DNA of 64,000 nt from Mytilus trossulus. Taxonomy: Eukaryota; Mollusca; Bivalvia; Mytilida; Mytilidae. A program made the translations under genes and the position numbers. How positions within the stretch are numbered: the stretch's first letter is position 1; each line of letters opens with the position of its first letter. The stretch spans positions 87,538,059-87,602,058 of the forward strand of contig NC_086374.1 in the NCBI RefSeq assembly GCF_036588685.1. Direction: 5' to 3'. Below, piece after piece: positions 61,101 to 64,000 of the stretch. Below the pieces are notes generated by a model, which was not told the origin of the DNA, did no database searches, and saw only the letters and a program-made list of their open reading frames with translations.

Positions 61101-63906
61101 TCTGCTGTTGTTTTTTATTTGGTCGGGTTGTTGTCTCTTTGACACATTTCCCATTTCCATTCTCAATTTTATTCATAACTTATGTTGTTAATTTATTTGT
61201 AGGAAATTTGAAAGTATGCCAAATTTATCTGAACGTGTATTTTAAGAAAAATTCTGAATACATATGTCTAATCTTATAATAACATACAAGATATCACACT
61301 GCAACTTAACAGTTTACTCTACTCGATTTTAACAGATAACTTTTACTATTTTTTTGACATTTTGAATAATGATGTGTTGATTTGGTACGCTGTACATATT
61401 GTTTAAAACAAAATTGAGAATGCGTCAAAGAGACAACAAACCGAACAAAGAGCAAAATAGAGAAAATTCCGCACTTGGAAGCGGGCTTCAGCTGCCCCTT
61501 GACTTGACACAGGTGCTTATAATGCGGTGGGGTTAAACGTGTTTTGTGAAATCTTTACCCTTGCTTATACCTCTAGCTAATGCAGAATGTAGAATAACAA
61601 ACACAGCAATACGCACAGTCAAGTTCAGAGTCTAATGTTAGAAAAAGTAGCAGAAAAAAAGACACAAAATGACAATGATACATCAATTAACAAAGGACTC
61701 CAAACAGTGACTTATATGCCAGCTCCAGACCATATGAACTGAATGGAAACAAATTATTCGTCATATGAAAATCGAGCACAACCCCTCCTGTTAAGGGTTT
61801 AGTCTCAAACCATTATAAAAAACGTTTGAAGAACATAACCGGTATCATGCCAACATATAGTTGTATGACACAAACATTAATACCCTGCTTGGGTTGGTCT
61901 CCAATGTAAATGGCTCATAAAAAAATATGACATTTTTTTTCTTCATTTTTTTTAATTTTACTTCAGTAACCACAGCACAGCCTACATGTTCTGACCAGAG
62001 CCCCAAATGTATTGATCACCTCTTCACAAGTATCCTGTGTTCAAACTTGGACCCCATCAATTTAGACTATGCAATTGCTACGTGTCCAATGTCCTGTAAT
62101 CGATGTGATGAATATTACGGTAAGTATGTAGGTATGTAATGATCGATAACATTAACAAGAATATGGAACAATTGATTGTGGATTTTACTTAAATATCTTT
62201 AAAAGACTTTCAGGTGCAACACTAAAAAATTCTTAAATCAATTATTTTTTAGGTCTGTTTCTTACCGTTTTCCAAACAAAATGTCTACTCCTATCGAACA
62301 TATGTATCTTCTTGTTCAATGACAGTCCTATATTTTCCTGCTTCATTTCATTTCACAGACGTTTTTTTAACCTGAATGATTATTTGGATAATACTTACTT
62401 TACATTCATTGTAGTCTTTACTAGATAAAGGCAACAGTAGTATACCGCTGTTTAAAATATATAAATCGATTGAGAAAAAAAACAAATCTGGGTTGCATAC
62501 TATAATGAGAGAAACACTTCATATAAGAGGAGAACTACTAGCACTGGTCCGATACTACATCATATGGTTATACAGGACTAACATCATAATAGAATGTGTA
62601 CATGTATACAATTCGTCTCAAATTTGGACCAAATAAATACTTTACTACAGACCAAATATATTGACGGAAAGGTACACCATCAACTTGCCACTCTACATCA
62701 TATATTCTTTTACAACCCTAGATTAGTTCGACAAGGAACAAAACTCGACTGTCGAAATTTCTATTTTTGTATATCTGAATTGGTGGGTTAGAAGTGGTCG
62801 GCAGACATATTTTGTTTTGTCGTACTGCTTAGATGTAAAGCTAGGTTAACACTGCCGATCAGATCAACTCGATGATCCCGATTGTCCAATTTTCAACGAC
62901 CAAGCTCAACCAAATTCTTTATTGGACCTGCTACGACTTCTATCCGATTCAACGACCAAGCTCAACCAAATTCTTTATTGGGTCTGTTTACGACTTCTAT
63001 CCGATCGCCATCCGACTGTACATGACCTTAACTCGACCATTCACGACTCCTTAATAACGCCATCACGACACCATCCCGACAATAATTGAATACATATTCG
63101 ATTATTCCGACCTTTCACGATATCTACTCTACCAGAGAGATAACTTAGTTATCAGCAGCCTAACAATGCATAATATTGCACAAATACTTTAATATTTGAA
63201 AAATCCGCCGGTGCCAAAATTGCAGGATTTTCTTCCAAAAAAATTCTCGTGTAGAAAGTCAGATTGATGACGAGCAAAGTATACTATCCTGGACATTCTT
63301 GTCGATTGAGTCAGACCAGTCTCTCGATCACGTAATTAGACTTCATCGGGCTTGATCGAGTTGATCTGATCGGCAGTGTGAACCTAGCTTAACAGAAACA
63401 AGGGTAAGAATTCCGCAGAGGGAGGAAAACAATGTTAATACTGCATATTTGTAGATCTACTAGTATTTCAAACGGGATATGATATTATTATTTTAGGTAG
63501 ACAGTTGAAATAATATAACAAACCACTTAGATAAAATAGACCAACACAAAACAAAAATAAAGTACAACAATACAGGTAACAGTTATAATTGTTATTCGTA
63601 TTTTCATTTTCAGCTTATTTACAAGCAATAAGTAAGTTTTTCAATTTATTTTTTTATTTTTTTCAATTAAATTGGAATTGTGGTTGCTTTTAACATAGCC
63701 AATAGTTCTAAAGGAATAGTTCATCCCTACAATCAGATTTCTCCATTTACGTTGATATATAACGAAGTAGTTAACAACACATTGGATATTATCTAGTAAA
63801 GGAAATATGGACGGCGCTTTTTTTTTTTATTTTTTTTTTTATTAATTTGTACTTATTCATGGATGCAGGTTCTCCTGGTTATGTCTTGTGTCTCCTCGTA
63901 TTGTAA
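55131..63906 (+). CDS. Gene 4: paralogue of gene 3, 8-Cys module plus two ShKT domains with a long Thr-rich exon
   Basis: Eleven exons: 55131-55173, 56416-56468, 57150-57212, 57590-57680, 57811-57873, 58718-58870, 59806-59856, 60383-60790, 61967-62119, 63614-63631 and 63869-63906. They join in frame to 377 residues. Signal peptide MANFISFYFTLLIF (43 nt, same length and phase as gene 3). The 8-Cys module exons are 53/63/91 nt. A short Thr linker, ShKT 1, a linker, a 408-nt Thr-rich exon and ShKT 2 follow, then a tail ending SSPGYVLCLLVL. The last two exons are small and were chosen by phase and splice sites, so they are less certain. A weakly hydrophobic C-terminus could suggest membrane attachment, but it is short. 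Relative to gene 3, the long Thr exon lies between the two ShKT domains instead of before them. Confidence 0.86.
55668..55750 (-). mobile_element. Repeat A core, truncated, in gene 4 intron 1
   Basis: gagcgtcactgatgagtctt, gacgaaacacgcgtctgacg and tttagtcctggtgtct: the minus-orientation end of A only. A G-run of 12 lies just upstream, near 55588. Confidence 0.7.
55958..56379. mobile_element. MITE with about 50-bp TIRs, rich in gtac/agtac
   Basis: gctacttttgcataggtact (55964) through agtactgga is mirrored by tccagtact...agtacctatgcaaaagtagc ending at 56373. The interior is dense in agtact and gtact words. About 410-420 bp, non-coding, in intron 1 of gene 4. No clear target duplication. Confidence 0.82.
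56416..57680 (+). CDS. Gene 4, N-terminal 8-Cys module
   Basis: Exon 2 VPTVTSFNCFKELCRGAE; exon 3 VCKLDFKDSYIANSSCEEPH; exon 4 QGHTVDSKCGFYFPTRGKC, then FCEDPACMARL. It aligns with gene 3 (VPTxTS, VCKL, G-H, CxCxDxACMxRL). Exon 4 is two codons longer. Phases 1-0, 0-0, 0-1 are kept. Confidence 0.78.
56838..57012 (+). mobile_element. Repeat D copy in gene 4 intron 2
   Basis: gcctgtaccaagtcaggaat, tgacagttcttgtccattcg, ccatgtgattatggactttc and cagtatttttgtgattttac. Confidence 0.75.
58718..62119 (+). CDS. Gene 4, two ShKT domains and Thr-rich linkers
   Basis: ShKT 1, 58718-58870: CVDFDVRCNSSFYQQILC, then LAISTCPKTCNRCDEYF. Linker 59806-59856 (AQLTTLSPQTVAVVTTN). Thr-rich exon 60383-60790: 135 complete codons, largely Thr/Pro/Ala in TTTTxPTT patterns, a likely O-glycosylated stalk. 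ShKT 2, 61967-62119: CSDQSPKCIDHLFTSILC, then DYAIATCPMSCNRCDEYY. Both ShKT exons are 153 nt with spacing 6, 9, 14, 3, 2, and they resemble each other closely, as expected of an internal duplication. Confidence 0.9.
59258..59365 (+). mobile_element. Repeat A, truncated, in gene 4 intron
   Basis: ttatcaaaggtaccaggatt, gccagacgcgcgtttcgtct, then tataagactcatatcaaaat (lacking the cagtgacgct part), then gccaaacaagtacaaggtta. Internal deletion of about ten bases relative to other copies. Confidence 0.75.
59625..59705 (-). mobile_element. Repeat C end, very short
   Basis: agaatggaaatcgggaatat, then gccaaagagacaacaatccg and accaaagagcag: the reverse complement of the last part of C. Confidence 0.65.
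61003..61172 (+). mobile_element. Repeat C, 5'-truncated, well preserved
   Basis: tatttgtttaggggccagct, ggacgcctccgggtgcggga, ctcgctacattgaagacctg, ttctgctgttgtttt and tctttgacacatttcccatt, ending ttctcaatttta. Confidence 0.8.
61405..61830 (-). mobile_element. Repeat C with upstream 3' UTR, minus strand
   Basis: tgagaatgcgtcaaagagac, gaagcgggcttcagctgccc, gcggtggggttaaacgtgtt, tatacctctagctaatgcag, and further tatatgccagctccagacc. The order is the reverse complement of 45200-45710. It lies just before the last ShKT exon of gene 4. Confidence 0.75.
62120..62835. other. Gene 4 intron, nothing recognised
   Basis: AT-rich intron sequence with no identified exon or repeat. Confidence 0.35.
62836..63392. 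mobile_element. MITE with about 38-bp TIRs and an internal duplication
   Basis: aagctaggttaacactgccg then atcagatcaactcgat at the left is mirrored by atcgagttgatctgatcggc then agtgtgaacctagctt at the right. Inside, caacgaccaagctcaaccaa then attctttattgg...cgacttctatccgat occurs twice in tandem (about 62897-63005). About 555 bp, in a late intron of gene 4. Confidence 0.85.
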
Positions 63907-64000
63907 AATTTGGTTTTCCAAATGATGAATAATATAGGGAAATTGGAAAGGTCAAGCACAATCCAACATTACAGGGAAAGGGTCTCGAAAATCGAAAAGT
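63907..64000 (+). other. Sequence after the gene 4 stop
   Basis: No AATAAA is visible before the window ends, so the 3' end of gene 4 is not confirmed. Confidence 0.3.

Noticed and set aside
46303..62119. Reading the ShKT domains as a potassium-channel toxin
   Set aside because: Only the disulfide framework is shared. The domains sit in long multi-domain secreted proteins, and ShKT modules are widespread in non-toxin proteins.

Overview
This window is animal nuclear DNA and almost certainly comes from a marine mussel (Mytilidae, probably Mytilus). The evidence is AT-rich non-coding sequence, small phase-1 exons separated by kilobase introns, secreted cysteine-rich LU (Ly6/uPAR three-finger) and ShKT domains joined by Thr/Pro linkers, and a dense set of interspersed repeats. 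One of these carries the core agacgcgcgtttcgtct, which I remember as very common in Mytilus sequence; that attribution is from memory and was not searched.

Layout. 1-9288: a homogeneous satellite of 368-bp units (25 full copies plus 88 bp, continuing off the left edge), each unit an old dimer of about 184 bp. 10188-18802 (+): gene 1, a multi-LU-domain secreted protein with a Thr/Pro/His repeat exon; its 5' end is not visible and would have to lie beyond or behind the satellite. 23196-26620 (-): gene 2, two tandem LU domains of a different exon design. 29729-30760 (-): broken Penelope-like reverse transcriptase. 33400-35749 (+): the last three exons of an SLC22-type transporter, with no visible 5' part. 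38151-49085 (+) and 55131-63906 (+): genes 3 and 4, complete-looking tandem paralogues built as signal peptide, short 8-Cys module, Thr-rich linkers, two ShKT domains and a short tail.

Most of the remaining sequence is repetitive. I name six dispersed families. A is the gacgcgcg repeat, about 356 bp. B is a family of about 450 bp beginning near gggacgaaagatacc. C is the 3' end of one reverse-transcriptase lineage. D is the 3' end of a second lineage. E contains ggtcaccgtatggcc or its complement. F contains caacggatttagtgtaaag. There are also at least five short terminal-inverted-repeat (TIR) elements, several minisatellites, and two clear cases of A inserted into B.

All exon calls were made by eye from splice sites, phase continuity and cysteine patterns. 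In genes 1, 3 and 4 every module boundary lies in a phase-1 intron, so modules can be added or lost without breaking the frame. The LU modules of gene 1 and the 8-Cys modules of genes 3 and 4 share the internal phase pattern 1-0, 0-0, 0-1, which suggests that all three genes use variants of one ancestral module. No bacterial genes, operons, CRISPR arrays or convincing RNA genes were seen.
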